Positions 31,271 to 44,358 of a DNA stretch of 64,000 nucleotides are shown here, piece by piece. The notes below the pieces were generated by a model, which was given only the letters and a program-made list of their open reading frames with translations, ran no database searches and was not told where the DNA came from. The stretch's first letter is position 1. The number at the start of each line of letters is the position of its first letter. Source of the stretch: an uncultured Sutterella sp. Lineage in GTDB: Bacteria; Pseudomonadota; Gammaproteobacteria; Burkholderiales; Burkholderiaceae_F. The stretch is taken from positions 20,217-84,216 of the forward strand of contig UQTE01000011.1 in assembly GCA_900543805.1 (NCBI GenBank), given 5' to 3'. Position numbers and translations under genes: made by a program.

Positions 31271-32641
31271 ATGCACAGCGATAAGGATCCGATTGTAGCC
31301 ACTGCAACGGCCGCCGGTCGCGGAGCGATCGGCATCGTACGCCTTTCGTTTCCCGAGCGTTGGAACGAAGCCGTTTTGCACGCCCTTTTCGGCGACCGGG
31401 TCGTTCGGGCCCGCCATGCACATCTCTATCCCGTTCGGGATGAGAACGACCGCGTGCTTGATCATGCGATCGTTTTGTTCTTCCCCGCTCCCGCGAGCTA
31501 CACGGGAGAGAGCGTGCTTGAACTGCAGGTTCACGGCGGACCGGTTCTTCTGCGCATGGTTCTGCGTTCGGTGCTGAAGAAATGCGCCTTCTGCGGCATG
31601 CGGCTCGCCCGTGCCGGCGAATTTACGGAGCGCGCCTTCCTAAACGGACGCATCGACCTTGCCCAGGCCGAAGCGGTGACGGACCTGATCGACGCGGCAA
31701 GCGAAACCGCGGCCCAGGCCGCGCAGCGCTCGCTTTCCGGGGACTTTTCCCGGGCCGTCCGAGAGGTCGGAGGCGAGCTCGACGACGTGCGCGCCTACAT
31801 CGAGGCCATTCTGGACTTTCCCGAGGAGGAACTCGATCCCTCCTTCTTTGCGAATCTCGCCGAGAGACTCGAGGGAGTTCGGGACGGCCTGTCGAATCTC
31901 CTGAAGAACGCCGGGCGCGGCAAGGTGCTGCGCGAAGGCATCACGGTGGCCCTCGTCGGAAGCCCCAACGTCGGGAAGTCGAGTCTTCTCAACGCGCTCG
32001 CTCAGGAAGACGTCGCCATCGTCACCGACATCGCCGGGACGACGCGCGACCGCGTGGAGCACTGGGTGAATCTCGGCGGCGTTCCCATCCGCATGGTGGA
32101 CACGGCGGGTCTTCGCGAAACGGAGGACCTTGTCGAACAAAAGGGGATCGAGCGAACGCTCGACGCCATCGCCAAGGCCGAAATCATTCTTCACCTCACC
32201 GACGCCTCGGGAAGCGTGGAAGATAACCGCGAGGTTCTCGAGCTCGTTCGCTCGCGAGCGCGACGCGACGCCGTGCTCGTGCACGTCGCGAACAAGACCG
32301 ATCTCTTGCCCGAGGGCGCGTCCCTGCCGGTCGACGGCATCGCTCTCTCCGTCAAGACCGGAAAGGGACTCGAGGAACTTCGGGAAACCCTGCTGCGGCA
32401 CGCCGGAATGAACGCCAACACGGAAGGTCTCTTTATCGCCAGAGAACGTCATTTGGCCGCGCTCACCCGAGCCCGGGAACATGCGGATTGGGCGCTGGAA
32501 CGCCTGCACCACAACGAGGGTTGGGAGCTTGTGGCCGAAGAACTGCGTCTCGCGGGCGAAGCGCTCGGCGAAGTACTCGGGCGCACGTTGCCGGACGATC
32601 TCTTGGGCAAAATTTTCAGTCAATTCTGCATCGGCAAGTGA
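31271..32641 (+). CDS. mnmE: tRNA modification GTPase MnmE
   Basis: With MnmG it adds an aminomethyl-type group to uridine 34 of certain tRNAs. The 456-residue protein has an N-terminal tetrahydrofolate-binding domain (DPIVATATAAGRGAIGIVRLS) and a helical domain. The inserted G domain carries GSPNVGKSSLLNAL, GTTRDRVEH, DTAGLRETED and NKTD. The C-terminal FCIGK motif holds the conserved cysteine. mnmG follows after 36 bases. Confidence 0.97.
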   Translation: MHSDKDPIVATATAAGRGAIGIVRLSFPERWNEAVLHALFGDRVVRARHAHLYPVRDENDRVLDHAIVLFFPAPASYTGESVLELQVHGGPVLLRMVLRSVLKKCAFCGMRLARAGEFTERAFLNGRIDLAQAEAVTDLIDAASETAAQAAQRSLSGDFSRAVREVGGELDDVRAYIEAILDFPEEELDPSFFANLAERLEGVRDGLSNLLKNAGRGKVLREGITVALVGSPNVGKSSLLNALAQEDVAIVTDIAGTTRDRVEHWVNLGGVPIRMVDTAGLRETEDLVEQKGIERTLDAIAKAEIILHLTDASGSVEDNREVLELVRSRARRDAVLVHVANKTDLLPEGASLPVDGIALSVKTGKGLEELRETLLRHAGMNANTEGLFIARERHLAALTRAREHADWALERLHHNEGWELVAEELRLAGEALGEVLGRTLPDDLLGKIFSQFCIGK

Positions 32642-32677
32642 TGCAAACGAAGTCTCTCGGACGGAGTCGATTTTTTT

Positions 32678-34621
32678 ATGCTTTTCCCCGAATCCTTTGA
32701 AGTCATCGTGGTCGGTTGCGGTCACGCCGGCGCGGAAGCCGCGCTCGCGAGCGCCCGCATGGGGAGAAAAACCCTTCTCATCACGCACAATCTCGATACG
32801 ATCGGGCAGCTCTCCTGCAATCCTTCTATCGGCGGCATTGGCAAGGGACATCTCGTCAAGGAACTCGACGCCATGGGCGGCGCGATGGGCGTCGTTACGG
32901 ACGAAGCGGGCATTCAGTTCCGTATTCTGAACCGCTCCAAGGGCCCGGCCGTGCGCGCGACGCGCGCTCAGATCGATCGTCAGCTCTACCGAACCGCCAT
33001 GCGGCGTCTGGTGGAGTCGCAGCCGAACCTTTGGCTCTTCCAACAGGCGGTAGACGATCTCGTCGTCGAAAACGGACGCGCCGCGGGCGTCGTGACGCAG
33101 ACGGGCATCCGCTTTGACGCGCGGGCCGTGGTGCTTTGCGCCGGCACTTTCCTGAACGGTTTGGTGCACATCGGCTTGGAACACTACTCGGCCGGCCGCG
33201 TGGGCGATCCCGCGAGCATTCGTCTTGCCGAACGCCTCAAGGACCTCGGCATGCCGCAGGGTCGCCTGAAGACGGGGACCCCGCCTCGCATCGACGGGCG
33301 CTCCATCGACTACAGCCGTTGCGAAGTGCAGTGGGGTGAGCTCGATCCCGTACCCGGATTTTCGCTCTTTTTGCCGCAGCGTCCCCACCCCGAACAAGTG
33401 CCCTGCTGGATTACGCGCACCAACCGCGAAATGCACGACCTGATCCTCGCCAATCTGGATCGCTCCCCCATGTACACGGGCGTGATTCAGGGGATCGGGC
33501 CCCGGTACTGCCCTTCTATCGAAGACAAGGTCAAGCGCTTCGCCGACAAGGACAGCCATCAGGTGTTCCTGGAACCCGAAGGGCTTGCCGTAAACGAGAT
33601 TTATCCCAACGGCGTGTCGACAAGCCTGCCCTTTGACGTGCAGATCAAGATGGTTCGGATGATGCCGGGTCTCGAACACGCGCATCTCCTGCGCCCGGGG
33701 TATGCGATCGAATACGACTATTACGATCCGCGCGGCCTCAAGAAGAGTCTCGAAACGAAGGCCATGCCCGGTCTTTTCTTTGCCGGGCAGATCAACGGTA
33801 CGACGGGATACGAAGAGGCGGCCGCCCAAGGGCTGTTGGCCGGCCTCAACGCCGCCCGTTTCGTGCGTGACGAGGAACCCTGGGTGCCCCGCCGCGACGA
33901 AGCCTACCTCGGCGTGATGGTCGACGACCTCACGACGCGGGGCGTGACGGAACCCTACCGCATGTTCACGAGCCGTGCCGAATATCGCCTGAGCCTGCGC
34001 GAAGACAACGCCGACGAGCGTCTCACCGAAATCGGGCGCTCGCTCGGTCTCGTGAGCGACGAGCGCTACGCCTACTTCGAAGCCAAAAAGAAGGCGGTGG
34101 AGTCGACGCTCGAGCGCCTGGGGTCCGTGTGGGTTCATCCCAAGAAACTGCAGGACGGCGAGGACGAGCGCGTCCTTTCCGTGAAGCTCGATCACGAATA
34201 CAACCTCCGCACGCTCCTTTCCCGTCCGGGCATGGATCTTCGGACGCTCGCCTCGATGAAGCTCGAAGAAGGGGGCGATGTGCTCGACGTCTCCGAGCTC
34301 GCCGACGACGTGGTGGAGCAGATCGAAATCGCCGTGAAGTATTCGGGCTACATCGACCGTCAGCGCGCCGAAATCGCCAAGACCCTCGCCAACGAAACCC
34401 TTCGCATTCCCGCGGAACTGAATTTCGACGACGTTCCGGGGCTCTCCTTTGAGGTTCGGCAGAAGCTTCGCGCAGTGCAGCCGGAAACGATCGGTCAGGC
34501 CTCCCGAATTTCGGGCGTGACGCCCGCCGCCGTGTCGCTTCTCCTCGTGTACCTGAAGCGCAAGTACTACTACAACCGCCAGAAGGGAACCAAGGATCCC
34601 TTCAAGGAGACTAAGGAATGA
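32678..34621 (+). CDS. mnmG: tRNA uridine-5-carboxymethylaminomethyl modification enzyme MnmG
   Basis: FAD- and NADH-dependent partner of MnmE in modifying wobble uridine. The 647-residue protein opens with the dinucleotide-binding motif [19 protein letters not shown]. It also has the family sequences [31 protein letters not shown] and [20 protein letters not shown]. It overlaps rsmG by 4 bases, as gidA-gidB do in many bacteria near oriC. Confidence 0.97.
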   Translation: MLFPESFEVIVVGCGHAGAEAALASARMGRKTLLITHNLDTIGQLSCNPSIGGIGKGHLVKELDAMGGAMGVVTDEAGIQFRILNRSKGPAVRATRAQIDRQLYRTAMRRLVESQPNLWLFQQAVDDLVVENGRAAGVVTQTGIRFDARAVVLCAGTFLNGLVHIGLEHYSAGRVGDPASIRLAERLKDLGMPQGRLKTGTPPRIDGRSIDYSRCEVQWGELDPVPGFSLFLPQRPHPEQVPCWITRTNREMHDLILANLDRSPMYTGVIQGIGPRYCPSIEDKVKRFADKDSHQVFLEPEGLAVNEIYPNGVSTSLPFDVQIKMVRMMPGLEHAHLLRPGYAIEYDYYDPRGLKKSLETKAMPGLFFAGQINGTTGYEEAAAQGLLAGLNAARFVRDEEPWVPRRDEAYLGVMVDDLTTRGVTEPYRMFTSRAEYRLSLREDNADERLTEIGRSLGLVSDERYAYFEAKKKAVESTLERLGSVWVHPKKLQDGEDERVLSVKLDHEYNLRTLLSRPGMDLRTLASMKLEEGGDVLDVSELADDVVEQIEIAVKYSGYIDRQRAEIAKTLANETLRIPAELNFDDVPGLSFEVRQKLRAVQPETIGQASRISGVTPAAVSLLLVYLKRKYYYNRQKGTKDPFKETKE

Positions 34622-35274
34622 CCGCTCGGGAAGAAATGCTCGCCCGCGGGCTCGAAGGACTGGGACTGCCTTCGGACGAACGGACGGTGACGCTCCTCGG
34701 ACGCTTCGCGGACCTTCTTTTGCGTTGGAACCGCACCTACAATCTGACGGCCATTCGGGAAGAGTCCGAGGTGGTGACGCACCATCTTCTCGATTCGGCC
34801 GCTCTCGTGCCGATGATCGCGAAGATTGCGCCCGAAGCGAAGACGCTTCTCGACGTGGGAAGCGGCGGGGGACTGCCCGCCGTTCCGACGGCGCTTCTGC
34901 GCCCGGACCTTTCCGTTCATGCGGTCGACACGGTGAAGAAAAAGGTCACCTTTTTGCAGCAGGCTCAGATTGAGCTGGGCCTGAAAAATTTTCGCGCGCA
35001 TCACGCGCGGGTGGAGAATCTGCGTCTTTCCCCGTTTGACGTGATCACTTCGCGCGCCTTCGCCTCTTTGGCGGACTTCACGAGTCTTACGGAGCACCTT
35101 CTGAAGCCTTCCGGCGTTTGGCTCGCCATGAAGGGCGGCGTTCCCGAAGAGGAAATGGCCGCTCTTCCCGATTTCGTAAGGGTTCGGGAAATTCTTCCGA
35201 TGACGGTGCCCGGACTGCATGAATCCAGACATTTGATCGTTATGGGGCGCAACGAGCGTTGCGGACTGTCATGA
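34618..35274 (+). CDS. rsmG: 16S rRNA (guanine-527-N7)-methyltransferase
   Basis: Methylates G527 of 16S rRNA using S-adenosylmethionine. It has 218 residues with the SAM-binding motif [39 protein letters not shown] upstream (split as [10 protein letters not shown] and [10 protein letters not shown]) is characteristic. Loss of this enzyme gives low-level streptomycin resistance in other species. The stop overlaps the marC start. Confidence 0.95.
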   Translation: MTAREEMLARGLEGLGLPSDERTVTLLGRFADLLLRWNRTYNLTAIREESEVVTHHLLDSAALVPMIAKIAPEAKTLLDVGSGGGLPAVPTALLRPDLSVHAVDTVKKKVTFLQQAQIELGLKNFRAHHARVENLRLSPFDVITSRAFASLADFTSLTEHLLKPSGVWLAMKGGVPEEEMAALPDFVRVREILPMTVPGLHESRHLIVMGRNERCGLS

Positions 35275-35918
35275 TTTCAGCCTTTCTCAGTGCCTTCGTT
35301 TTCGCGTATTCGACGCTGGTGCCGGTGATCAATCCCTTCAGCGGAGCGATGCTCTTCACCACGATGACGCCTGACGTTCCGGATCGGGACAAAGCGTATG
35401 TGGTCAGGCAGATTGCGATTTTCTGTCTGATCATCATGCTCGTGTGTCTCTTTGCCGGGCACTTTATTTTGAGTTTCTTCGGCATTTCCGTAGGCGCTCT
35501 GCGCGTTGCAGGCGGCTGCGTGCTCTTTGCCGCAGGGTGGAATGCCATGAACGCTCCCGCCCACGACGGAACCGAGGACAATGGTCGGCCGCAACGAATT
35601 TATTCGCGCACGCAACTCAAGTCGATGGCCTTTTATCCCTTTACGTTGCCGCTTACCACGGGGCCTGGATGCATTGCCGTGACGGTAGCGATTGGCACGA
35701 GTCTCCCGTACGACATTCCGAACATCGCCGGAACCGTCGCCGCAATCATCGCGACGATGGCCACGATTTGGGTTTGCTATCGTTATAGCGACCGCATCAG
35801 CAAAGCGGTGGGCACGGCGGGTGCCGACGCGTTGGCTAGAATCATGGCCTTCATCCTGATCTGCTTGGGCGTGTCCGTTTTCTGGCAGGGTTTCTCGGAA
35901 CTGTGGAAGACCCTGTAA
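35271..35918 (+). CDS. MarC-family integral membrane protein (copy 1)
   Basis: Six-helix inner membrane protein of the MarC/NAAT family, transport function uncertain. The 215-residue protein shows the family segments [13 protein letters not shown] near the start, [21 protein letters not shown], and the [20 protein letters not shown] repeat. The start at 35271 overlaps the rsmG stop (ATGA). It separates rsmG from parA. A second MarC-family gene lies at 55.1 kb. Confidence 0.87.
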   Translation: MISAFLSAFVFAYSTLVPVINPFSGAMLFTTMTPDVPDRDKAYVVRQIAIFCLIIMLVCLFAGHFILSFFGISVGALRVAGGCVLFAAGWNAMNAPAHDGTEDNGRPQRIYSRTQLKSMAFYPFTLPLTTGPGCIAVTVAIGTSLPYDIPNIAGTVAAIIATMATIWVCYRYSDRISKAVGTAGADALARIMAFILICLGVSVFWQGFSELWKTL

Positions 35919-35952
35919 AACCGCGGGAATTGAATCAATTTCGGATGTTCTG

Positions 35953-36726
35953 ATGGCGAAGATTTTTTGCATTGCGAATCAAAAAGGAGGCGTGGGGAAG
36001 ACCACCACGGCGCTGAATCTTGCTGCTGCATTAGCGCAGAAGAAGCGCCGTGTGTTGTTTGTTGACCTCGATCCGCAGGGAAACGGCACGACGGGCGCGG
36101 GATTTGAGAAAGGGGATCTCTCGGCTTCGGTCTATGAACTCCTCATCGGCGCGAAGTTTTTCGACGAGGTCGTTCTGCACGCCGAGTCCGGTTTCGACGT
36201 TCTTCCCTCCAATCGGGAACTTGCGGGAGCGGAGGTTGAGCTTGTCGGCATGAAGGACCGCGACGCGCGTTTGCGCGTGGTGCTTGACGCGGTGCGCGAC
36301 CGCTACGACTACGTGCTGATCGACTGCCCGCCGAGTCTTTCGATGATGACGATGAACGCCCTCTGCGCGGCCGACGGAGTCGTGATTCCCATGCAGTGCG
36401 AATACTTTGCGCTTGAGGGACTCACCGATCTCGTGGGGAGCGTGCGCCGCGTGCACGCGGAGAAGAACAAATCGCTTCGCATCATCACGCTTTTGCGCGT
36501 AATGTTCGACCCGCGCATTACGTTGCAGCAGCAGGTGAGTGAACAACTCATCAAACATTTCGGCGACAAGGTCTTCGAAACCATCATCCCCCGCAACGTA
36601 CGCCTCGCCGAGGCGCCGAGCTACGGTAAGCCCGGCGTCGTCTACGACCGTTCAAGCAAGGGGGCGAAGGCCTACCTGGCCTGTGCGGACGAGTTGATTG
36701 CGCGGATGGAAGGCAAGCGCGCATGA
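35953..36726 (+). CDS. parA: Chromosome-partitioning ATPase ParA
   Basis: Deviant Walker ATPase that binds DNA non-specifically and moves origin regions with ParB-parS. The 257-residue protein starts [24 protein letters not shown] with the deviant Walker A lysine in [18 protein letters not shown] and [14 protein letters not shown] complete the fold. No long N-terminal regulatory domain is present, so it is the chromosomal Soj type. parB follows 10 bases later. Confidence 0.96.
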   Translation: MAKIFCIANQKGGVGKTTTALNLAAALAQKKRRVLFVDLDPQGNGTTGAGFEKGDLSASVYELLIGAKFFDEVVLHAESGFDVLPSNRELAGAEVELVGMKDRDARLRVVLDAVRDRYDYVLIDCPPSLSMMTMNALCAADGVVIPMQCEYFALEGLTDLVGSVRRVHAEKNKSLRIITLLRVMFDPRITLQQQVSEQLIKHFGDKVFETIIPRNVRLAEAPSYGKPGVVYDRSSKGAKAYLACADELIARMEGKRA

Positions 36727-36736
36727 GGGATGAGCA

Positions 36737-37618
36737 ATGAACAAGAAGGAAAAAAACAAGGGATTGGGGCGCGGCCTCGATGCGCTGTTCGGCGCTCCGC
36801 TCTCCGAAGACTGGATGTCTGACGAAAAGGACGGTCTCGCCGTCGAGGAGCTCCGGCTCTCCGAGGTCGCTCCCGGGCGCATGCAGCCGCGTTCGCGCAT
36901 GGAGCCCGAAGCGCTCGAGGCCTTAGCCGCCTCCATTCGCGAAGAAGGCATTCTGAGTCCCCTCATCGTGCGCAAAACCGACGCGGGCTACGAAATTGTG
37001 GCCGGGGAGCGGCGCTATCAGGCCGCCAAGATGATCGGGCTCGAAACCGTCCCCGCCATCGTGAGGGAGCTCGACGATCGGCATGCGCTCGCCGTGGGAC
37101 TCATCGAAAACATCCAGCGCGAAAATCTCAATCCCATTGAAGAGGCGCTCGGCGTTCGTCGCTTGCAGGAGGAGTTCGGATTGACGCACGAGGAATGCGC
37201 CAAGGCGATCGGCCGCTCGCGATCAGCCACCACGAACCTGCTGCGGCTCCTTGGTCTCAACGAAGAGGTCCAGGCGATGCTCGCTCGCGGCGAACTCGAG
37301 ATGGGGCACGCCCGTGCGCTCCTGGCTCTTGAGGGGGCGATGCAGGTGGTCGCCGCCAAGCGCGTCGCGCTCGAGGCTCTCTCGGTGCGGCAGACCGAGA
37401 ACCTCGTCAAGAAAATGAAGGAAGGCGGCGTGCGCAAGGAACCCAAGAGCCGCGTCGTCATCAAGACGCGCGACGACGAGCGTCTGGAAGAGGCCCTGGC
37501 TCACACGCTCGGCACGGTCGTGAAGTTGAGCGCCTCCCCGAAGGGCAAGGGGAAGATCGTCATCGAGTTTTCCAATCTGGAGCAGCTTCAGGGCATCGTC
37601 GATCGGATTCAACGATGA
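36737..37618 (+). CDS. parB: Chromosome-partitioning protein ParB
   Basis: CTP-dependent clamp that loads at parS sites and spreads to organise the origin region. The 293-residue protein begins KGLGRGLDALFG, the segment that stimulates ParA. It has the CTP-binding domain with GERRYQAAKMIGL and ENIQRENLNPIEEA, a helix-turn-helix in the middle (LTHEECAKAIGRSRSATTN) and a C-terminal dimerisation domain. I found no canonical 16-bp parS in the window by eye, but see the everted repeat at 46965. Confidence 0.96.
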   Translation: MNKKEKNKGLGRGLDALFGAPLSEDWMSDEKDGLAVEELRLSEVAPGRMQPRSRMEPEALEALAASIREEGILSPLIVRKTDAGYEIVAGERRYQAAKMIGLETVPAIVRELDDRHALAVGLIENIQRENLNPIEEALGVRRLQEEFGLTHEECAKAIGRSRSATTNLLRLLGLNEEVQAMLARGELEMGHARALLALEGAMQVVAAKRVALEALSVRQTENLVKKMKEGGVRKEPKSRVVIKTRDDERLEEALAHTLGTVVKLSASPKGKGKIVIEFSNLEQLQGIVDRIQR

Positions 37619-37690
37619 GTAGTTCTTTAAGCTTAGTCACTACGACTTAGTTTCGTAACAGAAAGTCCCCCTTCTCCTCTTTTTGACTAA

Positions 37691-37720
37691 TTGTGAAGGG
37701 ATGCAACAGAACTTTATACT
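37691..37720 (+). promoter_or_regulatory. Promoter candidate for the atp operon
   Basis: TTGTGA (37691-37696) and TATACT (37715-37720) are separated by 18 bases and lie 36 bases upstream of atpI. The 137-bp gap after parB is AT-rich compared with its surroundings. Confidence 0.5.
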
Positions 37721-37755
37721 CCATCCGTTTCAAATTTCCCTAGTCTGTGCAAGTC

Positions 37756-38118
37756 ATGTACGTCATTTCTGATATGATGCGCGTTTCTCTTGCGCAGTTC
37801 GTCCTGACCTTTTTGGTTGCCGCTCTTTTTGCTGTTTTCGTAGGGCAGGAGGCAGGGGTTTCGGCACTGATCGGCGGGATTGCTTATGCATTTCCGACGG
37901 CGCTTTTCGCGCTTTATTTGGTGACCGCGGGACGAAGAACTTCGGGACGGTTCAGTCCGTACCGGGTACTCGTAGGGGAATTTGTAAAGATCTTGGCGGT
38001 CCTGCTCATTTTGGGCTTGAGCGTCAAGTACTACGAAAACTTGTATTGGCCCGGCTGGATTCTCGGAATCGTGGTCGTCGTCAATGCAAACTTTATCGTG
38101 CTGTTCAAGAGAAACTAA
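37756..38118 (+). CDS. atpI: ATP synthase protein I
   Basis: Small membrane protein that helps assemble the c-ring, encoded first in many atp operons. The product of about 120 residues has four membrane segments with the VSALIGGIAYAFPTALFALYL pattern (split VSALIGGIAYAF and PTALFALYL) and EFVKILAVLLIL, which fit AtpI. ATG at 37756 or GTG at 37747 could be the start. Neither has a clear ribosome-binding site. atpB follows after 12 bases. Confidence 0.83.
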   Translation: MYVISDMMRVSLAQFVLTFLVAALFAVFVGQEAGVSALIGGIAYAFPTALFALYLVTAGRRTSGRFSPYRVLVGEFVKILAVLLILGLSVKYYENLYWPGWILGIVVVVNANFIVLFKRN

Positions 38119-38130
38119 GGATCGGTATCC

Positions 38131-38961
38131 ATGGCAACCAACGCCCCTACCGCTACTGAGTACATTCAACACCATATGGCGCATCTGTCTTCCATGAAGC
38201 AGGGCGTCATTGTTGATTTTTCCGTGCTGAACTACGACACCATCTTCTTCTCCATTTTGATGATGGTCGTCATGTTCTTCCTCTTGAGAGCCGGTGCCAA
38301 AAATGCAACCTCCGGAGTTCCTGGTAAGGTGCAGTGCGCGGTGGAAATGCTTGTGGAAATGGTGAACAACCAGGCCAAAAGCATCGTCCACGGCGACCGT
38401 ACCTATATCGCTCCGCTTGCATTGACCGTGTTCTGCTGGGTCACGTTGATGAACTCCATCGACTTGATTCCGGTGGATCTGTTCCCGATGATTGCGGGCT
38501 GGTTCGGCCTGCATTATCTCCGTCCGTTGCCCACGGCCGACCTGAACGGCACGCTGGGGATCTCCTTCGGCGTGTTGCTCTTGATGTTCTACTACGGCAT
38601 CAAGGTCAAGGGCGCGACGGGCTTCGTCGTGGAACTCTTTACGGCTCCGTTCGGCAAGAACCCGCTGCTTTGGCCGTTCAATCTTCTTTTGAACCTGATT
38701 GAATATCTGGCCAAGTTCGTTTCTCTGGGCATGCGACTTTTCGGCAACATGTACGCCGGCGAGTTGTTGTTCTTCCTTCTTGCCTTGCTGGGGGGCTTCG
38801 CTCTCGAATTCGGGCCCATCGGGGCTGCGAGTGCCGGACTCGGCCAGATCGCCGCTGGGTTGGTCTGGTGGCTTTTCCACGTTCTGATCGTTCTGTTGCA
38901 GGCGTTCATCATGATGATGCTCACGCTTGTCTACATCGGTCAGGCCCACAGTAGCCATTAA
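38131..38961 (+). CDS. atpB: ATP synthase Fo subunit a
   Basis: Stator membrane subunit that provides the two proton half-channels. The 276-residue protein has the essential arginine in [17 protein letters not shown] and the C-terminal [18 protein letters not shown] helix. The segment [17 protein letters not shown] is also conserved. It lies 64 bases upstream of atpE. Confidence 0.96.
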   Translation: MATNAPTATEYIQHHMAHLSSMKQGVIVDFSVLNYDTIFFSILMMVVMFFLLRAGAKNATSGVPGKVQCAVEMLVEMVNNQAKSIVHGDRTYIAPLALTVFCWVTLMNSIDLIPVDLFPMIAGWFGLHYLRPLPTADLNGTLGISFGVLLLMFYYGIKVKGATGFVVELFTAPFGKNPLLWPFNLLLNLIEYLAKFVSLGMRLFGNMYAGELLFFLLALLGGFALEFGPIGAASAGLGQIAAGLVWWLFHVLIVLLQAFIMMMLTLVYIGQAHSSH

Positions 38962-38972
38962 TTAGGCATAAC

Positions 38973-39268
<296 letters not shown>

Positions 39269-39367
39269 TTCTTTCCGGCGCGAAAGTTACAACGTCTTTT
39301 TCTTAATGACGACGAGGCTGCGCTGAATCCTTTTCTTTTCGCCGCGGCCTCGTAACGGGGTTCAATA

Positions 39368-39838
39368 ATGAATATCAATGCCTCTCTGTTTGTACAGATG
39401 GTCGTGTTCTTCCTTGGTGCCTGGATCACCATGAAGTACATCTGGCCGCCGTTGATCAATGCGATCGAAGAGCGGCAGAAGCAAATTGCAGACGGGCTCG
39501 CCGCCGCCAACAAGGGCGAACGCGCGCTGGCCGTCGCCACGGAGCAGGGCAAGGCGATTGAAGCCGATGCTCGCGCCCGTGCTTCCAATCTTGTGGCCGA
39601 CGGCGAAAAGCTGGGTCAGAAGATTGTCGAGGACGCCAAGGCCCAGGCTCAGATCGAAGCCGACCGCATTCTCGAAGCCGCTCGCGCGGAAGCCGCCCAG
39701 GAAATGGAGCGTGTTCGCGAACAGCTCCGCAGTCAGGTTGCGGTGCTCGCCGTCGCCGGTGCCGAACAAATTTTGGCCCGCGAAGTGGACAAAACGGTTC
39801 ATGCTCAGTTGCTTGAACAATTGAAGGCGAAGCTCTGA
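39368..39838 (+). CDS. atpF: ATP synthase Fo subunit b
   Basis: Peripheral stalk subunit. The 156-residue protein has one N-terminal membrane helix (NASLFVQMVVFFLGAWI) and a long charged alpha-helix from about residue 30 to the end, as usual for b. A T-rich stretch precedes its start. Two bases separate it from atpH. Confidence 0.95.
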   Translation: MNINASLFVQMVVFFLGAWITMKYIWPPLINAIEERQKQIADGLAAANKGERALAVATEQGKAIEADARARASNLVADGEKLGQKIVEDAKAQAQIEADRILEAARAEAAQEMERVREQLRSQVAVLAVAGAEQILAREVDKTVHAQLLEQLKAKL

Positions 39839-39840
39839 TT

Positions 39841-40392
39841 ATGGCTGAACTTTCGACGATTGCGCGCCCCTACGCCTCGGGCCTCATGAAGGCCCTTCAG
39901 GAACGTAAGGCCGGCGCTGATGAAGTGGCGGAGGTGCTCCAGGCGCTGCAGGCGATTTGTGCCGTTGCGCAGGACCCTCAGGTCGCCACGTTGGTGGGCG
40001 ATCCGAAACTGACTGACGATCAACTTTTCAATCTGATCGAGGATGCTTGTGGCGGCTCCCTTCCCAAGGACGCCGCGAATCTTCTTCGAGTGGTGGTGGA
40101 AAACGATCGTCTGGAAGTGATGCCGGAAATCGCTCGTCAGTTCCATGAACTGAAGAATTTGTCCGAGGGCGTCGCCGACGTCCACATCGAGACGGCCTTC
40201 GAGCTCAGCGATGAAGAGCTCAAGGGGCTTTTGGACAAGCTTGCATCGAAGTTCCCGGGAGTGAAACTCACGCCCATCGTTCGTGTTAATCCCGAACTGA
40301 TCGGCGGTGTGGCGGTAACGGTCGGCGACCAAGTGATCGATGCGACGGTCCGCACCCGTCTCGAGCAGATGAAAACGATGCTCACCGCTTAA
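39841..40392 (+). CDS. atpH: ATP synthase F1 subunit delta
   Basis: Links the peripheral stalk to the top of F1. The 183-residue protein shows an N-terminal helical domain (ARPYASGLMKALQE) and the conserved C-terminal signature PELIGGVAVTVGDQVIDATVRTRLEQM (split PELIGGVAVTVGD and QVIDATVRTRLEQM). It lies between atpF and atpA as in other proteobacteria. Confidence 0.95.
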   Translation: MAELSTIARPYASGLMKALQERKAGADEVAEVLQALQAICAVAQDPQVATLVGDPKLTDDQLFNLIEDACGGSLPKDAANLLRVVVENDRLEVMPEIARQFHELKNLSEGVADVHIETAFELSDEELKGLLDKLASKFPGVKLTPIVRVNPELIGGVAVTVGDQVIDATVRTRLEQMKTMLTA

Positions 40393-40410
40393 AAAATTCG
40401 GAGCTGTAAG

Positions 40411-41952
40411 ATGCAACTCAATCCTAGTGAAATCAGCGATCTGCTGAAGAAGCGTATCGAAGGCCTCGGCGTTTCCGCTGATCTTCGCACCCAAGGCACC
40501 GTAGTTTCGGTGACCGACGGTATTTGCCGTGTTCACGGTCTCAGCGACGTGATGCAGGGCGAAATGTTGGAATTCCCCAACAACACCTACGGCCTGGCTC
40601 TCAACCTTGAGCGCGATTCCGTCGGTGCCGTTATTCTCGGTAATTACGAACACATTTCCGAAGGCGACGTGGTCAAGACCACCAAGCGCATTCTTTCCGT
40701 TCCCGTCGGCCGCGCTCTGATCGGCCGCGTGGTCAACGCCCTCGGTCAGCCGATCGACGGCAAGGGCCCGATCCAGACGGAAGAATACGACGTGGTGGAA
40801 AAGGTCGCCCCGGGCGTGATTGATCGTCAGTCGGTTTCGCAGCCGGTTCAGACGGGTCTGAAGTCCATCGACGCCATGGTGCCGATCGGACGCGGCCAGC
40901 GCGAACTGATCATTGGTGACCGTCAGACGGGTAAGACCGCCGTGGCCATCGACACGATCATCAACCAGAAGGGCAAGGACCTCATCTGCGTTTACGTCGC
41001 CATCGGCCAGAAGGCCTCGACGATTGCGAACGTCGTTCGCAAGCTCGAAGAATCCGGCGCCATGGCCTACACGATCGTCGTGGCCGCCACGGCTTCCGAA
41101 TCGGCCGCCATGCAGTACATCGCTCCGTACGCCGGCGCCACGATGGGCGAATACTTCCGCGACCGCGGTGAAGACTCCCTCATCGTCTACGACGACTTGA
41201 CCAAGCAGGCCTGGGCTTATCGCCAAATCTCCCTGCTGCTGCGTCGTCCGCCGGGACGTGAAGCCTATCCTGGCGACGTCTTCTACCTGCACAGCCGTCT
41301 GCTCGAACGTGCCGCCCGCGTGAACCCCGACTACGTCGAACGCTTCACCAAGGGTGCCGTCAAGGGCAAGACCGGTTCGATGACGGCTCTGCCGATCATT
41401 GAAACGCAGGCCGGTGACGTGACCGCCTTCGTGCCGACCAACGTGATTTCGATTACGGACGGTCAGATCTTCTTGGAAACCGACCTCTTCAACGCCGGTA
41501 TCCGCCCCGCTATCAACCCGGGTATTTCCGTGTCCCGCGTCGGTGGCGCCGCTCAGACGAAGATCATCAAGAAGCTCGGCGGTGGCGTTCGTCTCGCCCT
41601 GGCTCAGTACCGTGAACTGGCTGCCTTCGCGCAGTTCGCTTCCGACCTCGACGAAGCGACCCGCAAGCAGCTCGAACGCGGCCGCGTCGTGACCGAACTC
41701 ATGAAGCAGCCTCAGTACCAACCTCTGCAGGTTTGGGAAGAAGCGCTCGTGCTCTACTCCGTCAACATCGGCGCTTACGACGATGTGGCGGTGGCCGATG
41801 CCCTGCGTGTTGAACGCGGCATGCGCGAATACGTCAAGACGCACTATCCCCAGCTCGTCGAATCGATCGAAGCCAAGAAGGAACTCGTCAAGGAAGACGA
41901 AGCCGTTCTGAAGAGCGCGATCGAAGAGTTCAAGAAGTCTGGCGCTTACTAA
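40411..41952 (+). CDS. atpA: ATP synthase F1 subunit alpha
   Basis: Non-catalytic nucleotide-binding subunit of F1. It has 513 residues, the standard length, with the P-loop [15 protein letters not shown] and the signature [17 protein letters not shown]. The catalytic arginine finger lies in this last segment. Its N-terminus [17 protein letters not shown] is the delta-binding helix. Confidence 0.98.
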   Translation: MQLNPSEISDLLKKRIEGLGVSADLRTQGTVVSVTDGICRVHGLSDVMQGEMLEFPNNTYGLALNLERDSVGAVILGNYEHISEGDVVKTTKRILSVPVGRALIGRVVNALGQPIDGKGPIQTEEYDVVEKVAPGVIDRQSVSQPVQTGLKSIDAMVPIGRGQRELIIGDRQTGKTAVAIDTIINQKGKDLICVYVAIGQKASTIANVVRKLEESGAMAYTIVVAATASESAAMQYIAPYAGATMGEYFRDRGEDSLIVYDDLTKQAWAYRQISLLLRRPPGREAYPGDVFYLHSRLLERAARVNPDYVERFTKGAVKGKTGSMTALPIIETQAGDVTAFVPTNVISITDGQIFLETDLFNAGIRPAINPGISVSRVGGAAQTKIIKKLGGGVRLALAQYRELAAFAQFASDLDEATRKQLERGRVVTELMKQPQYQPLQVWEEALVLYSVNIGAYDDVAVADALRVERGMREYVKTHYPQLVESIEAKKELVKEDEAVLKSAIEEFKKSGAY

Positions 41953-41984
41953 GCGTTTAACCGATCTTAGAGGACCAAAAATCC

Positions 41985-42866
41985 ATGCCTAGTACTAAGG
42001 AAATTCGCGGGAAGATCAAGAGCGTACACAATACGCGCAAGATCACCAAAGCGATGGAAATGGTTGCGGCCTCGAAGATGCGCAAGGCGCAGGATCGGAT
42101 GCATGAAGCTCGTCCCTACGGCGATAAGATTCGCCTGATCTGCTCGCATCTGGCTCAGTCCCGTACGGAATATCATCATCCGTTCCTCGCCGAAGATAAG
42201 GGCGCCAACAAGAAAGTCGGTCTGATCCTCGTGACGACCGACAAGGGGTTGGCCGGTCCTTTGAATACCAACATCCAGCGTCTGGTCCTTCAGCAGATCA
42301 AGACCTGGACCGCCGAAGGCAAGAAGATCGAAGCCACGGCGATTGGTAACAAGGGACTCGGCTTCCTTCAGCGCCTGAACATGCCCGTGGTCAGCCAAGT
42401 CGTTCAGCTTGGCGACCACCCCAACCTCGATCGTCTGATCGGCGCCATTACGGTGCAGATTCAGGCGTACATGGAAGGAAAGGTTGATTCTGTGCATCTG
42501 GCCTACTCGCGTTTCATCAATGCCATGAAGCAGGAACCGGTCATTGAACAGTTGCTGCCCATCACGGACCGGATGCTCGACGCTCCGGACGAAAAACGCG
42601 ATTACTCGTGGGACTATCTCTACGAGCCCGACGCCCAATCCGTTCTCGACGACCTTCTGAAGCGTTACGTTGAGGCTTTGATTTATCAGGCGGTTGCCGA
42701 AAATATGGCTTCGGAACAGAGCGCCCGTATGGTGGCCATGAAGGCCGCTTCGGACAATGCCAAGAAGCTCATTGACGAACTGCAACTCGTCTACAACAAG
42801 ACCCGTCAGGCCGGCATTACCAAGGAAATCACCGAAATCGTCGGTGGTGCCGCCGCCGTGTCTTAA
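41985..42866 (+). CDS. atpG: ATP synthase F1 subunit gamma
   Basis: Central rotating shaft. The 293-residue protein has conserved termini: [27 protein letters not shown] (split [15 protein letters not shown] and [12 protein letters not shown]) at the start and [21 protein letters not shown] at the end ([12 protein letters not shown] plus TEIVGGAAA). These form the coiled coil inside F1. Confidence 0.97.
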   Translation: MPSTKEIRGKIKSVHNTRKITKAMEMVAASKMRKAQDRMHEARPYGDKIRLICSHLAQSRTEYHHPFLAEDKGANKKVGLILVTTDKGLAGPLNTNIQRLVLQQIKTWTAEGKKIEATAIGNKGLGFLQRLNMPVVSQVVQLGDHPNLDRLIGAITVQIQAYMEGKVDSVHLAYSRFINAMKQEPVIEQLLPITDRMLDAPDEKRDYSWDYLYEPDAQSVLDDLLKRYVEALIYQAVAENMASEQSARMVAMKAASDNAKKLIDELQLVYNKTRQAGITKEITEIVGGAAAVS

Positions 42867-42888
42867 CGAAACAAGTATCGATAACTGA

Positions 42889-44301
<1,413 letters not shown>

Positions 44302-44358
44302 TGCTTGTCGGGCCGAGCAATCGGCCCGCATAAGCGCCCGACAAACGGAGCAACATGT

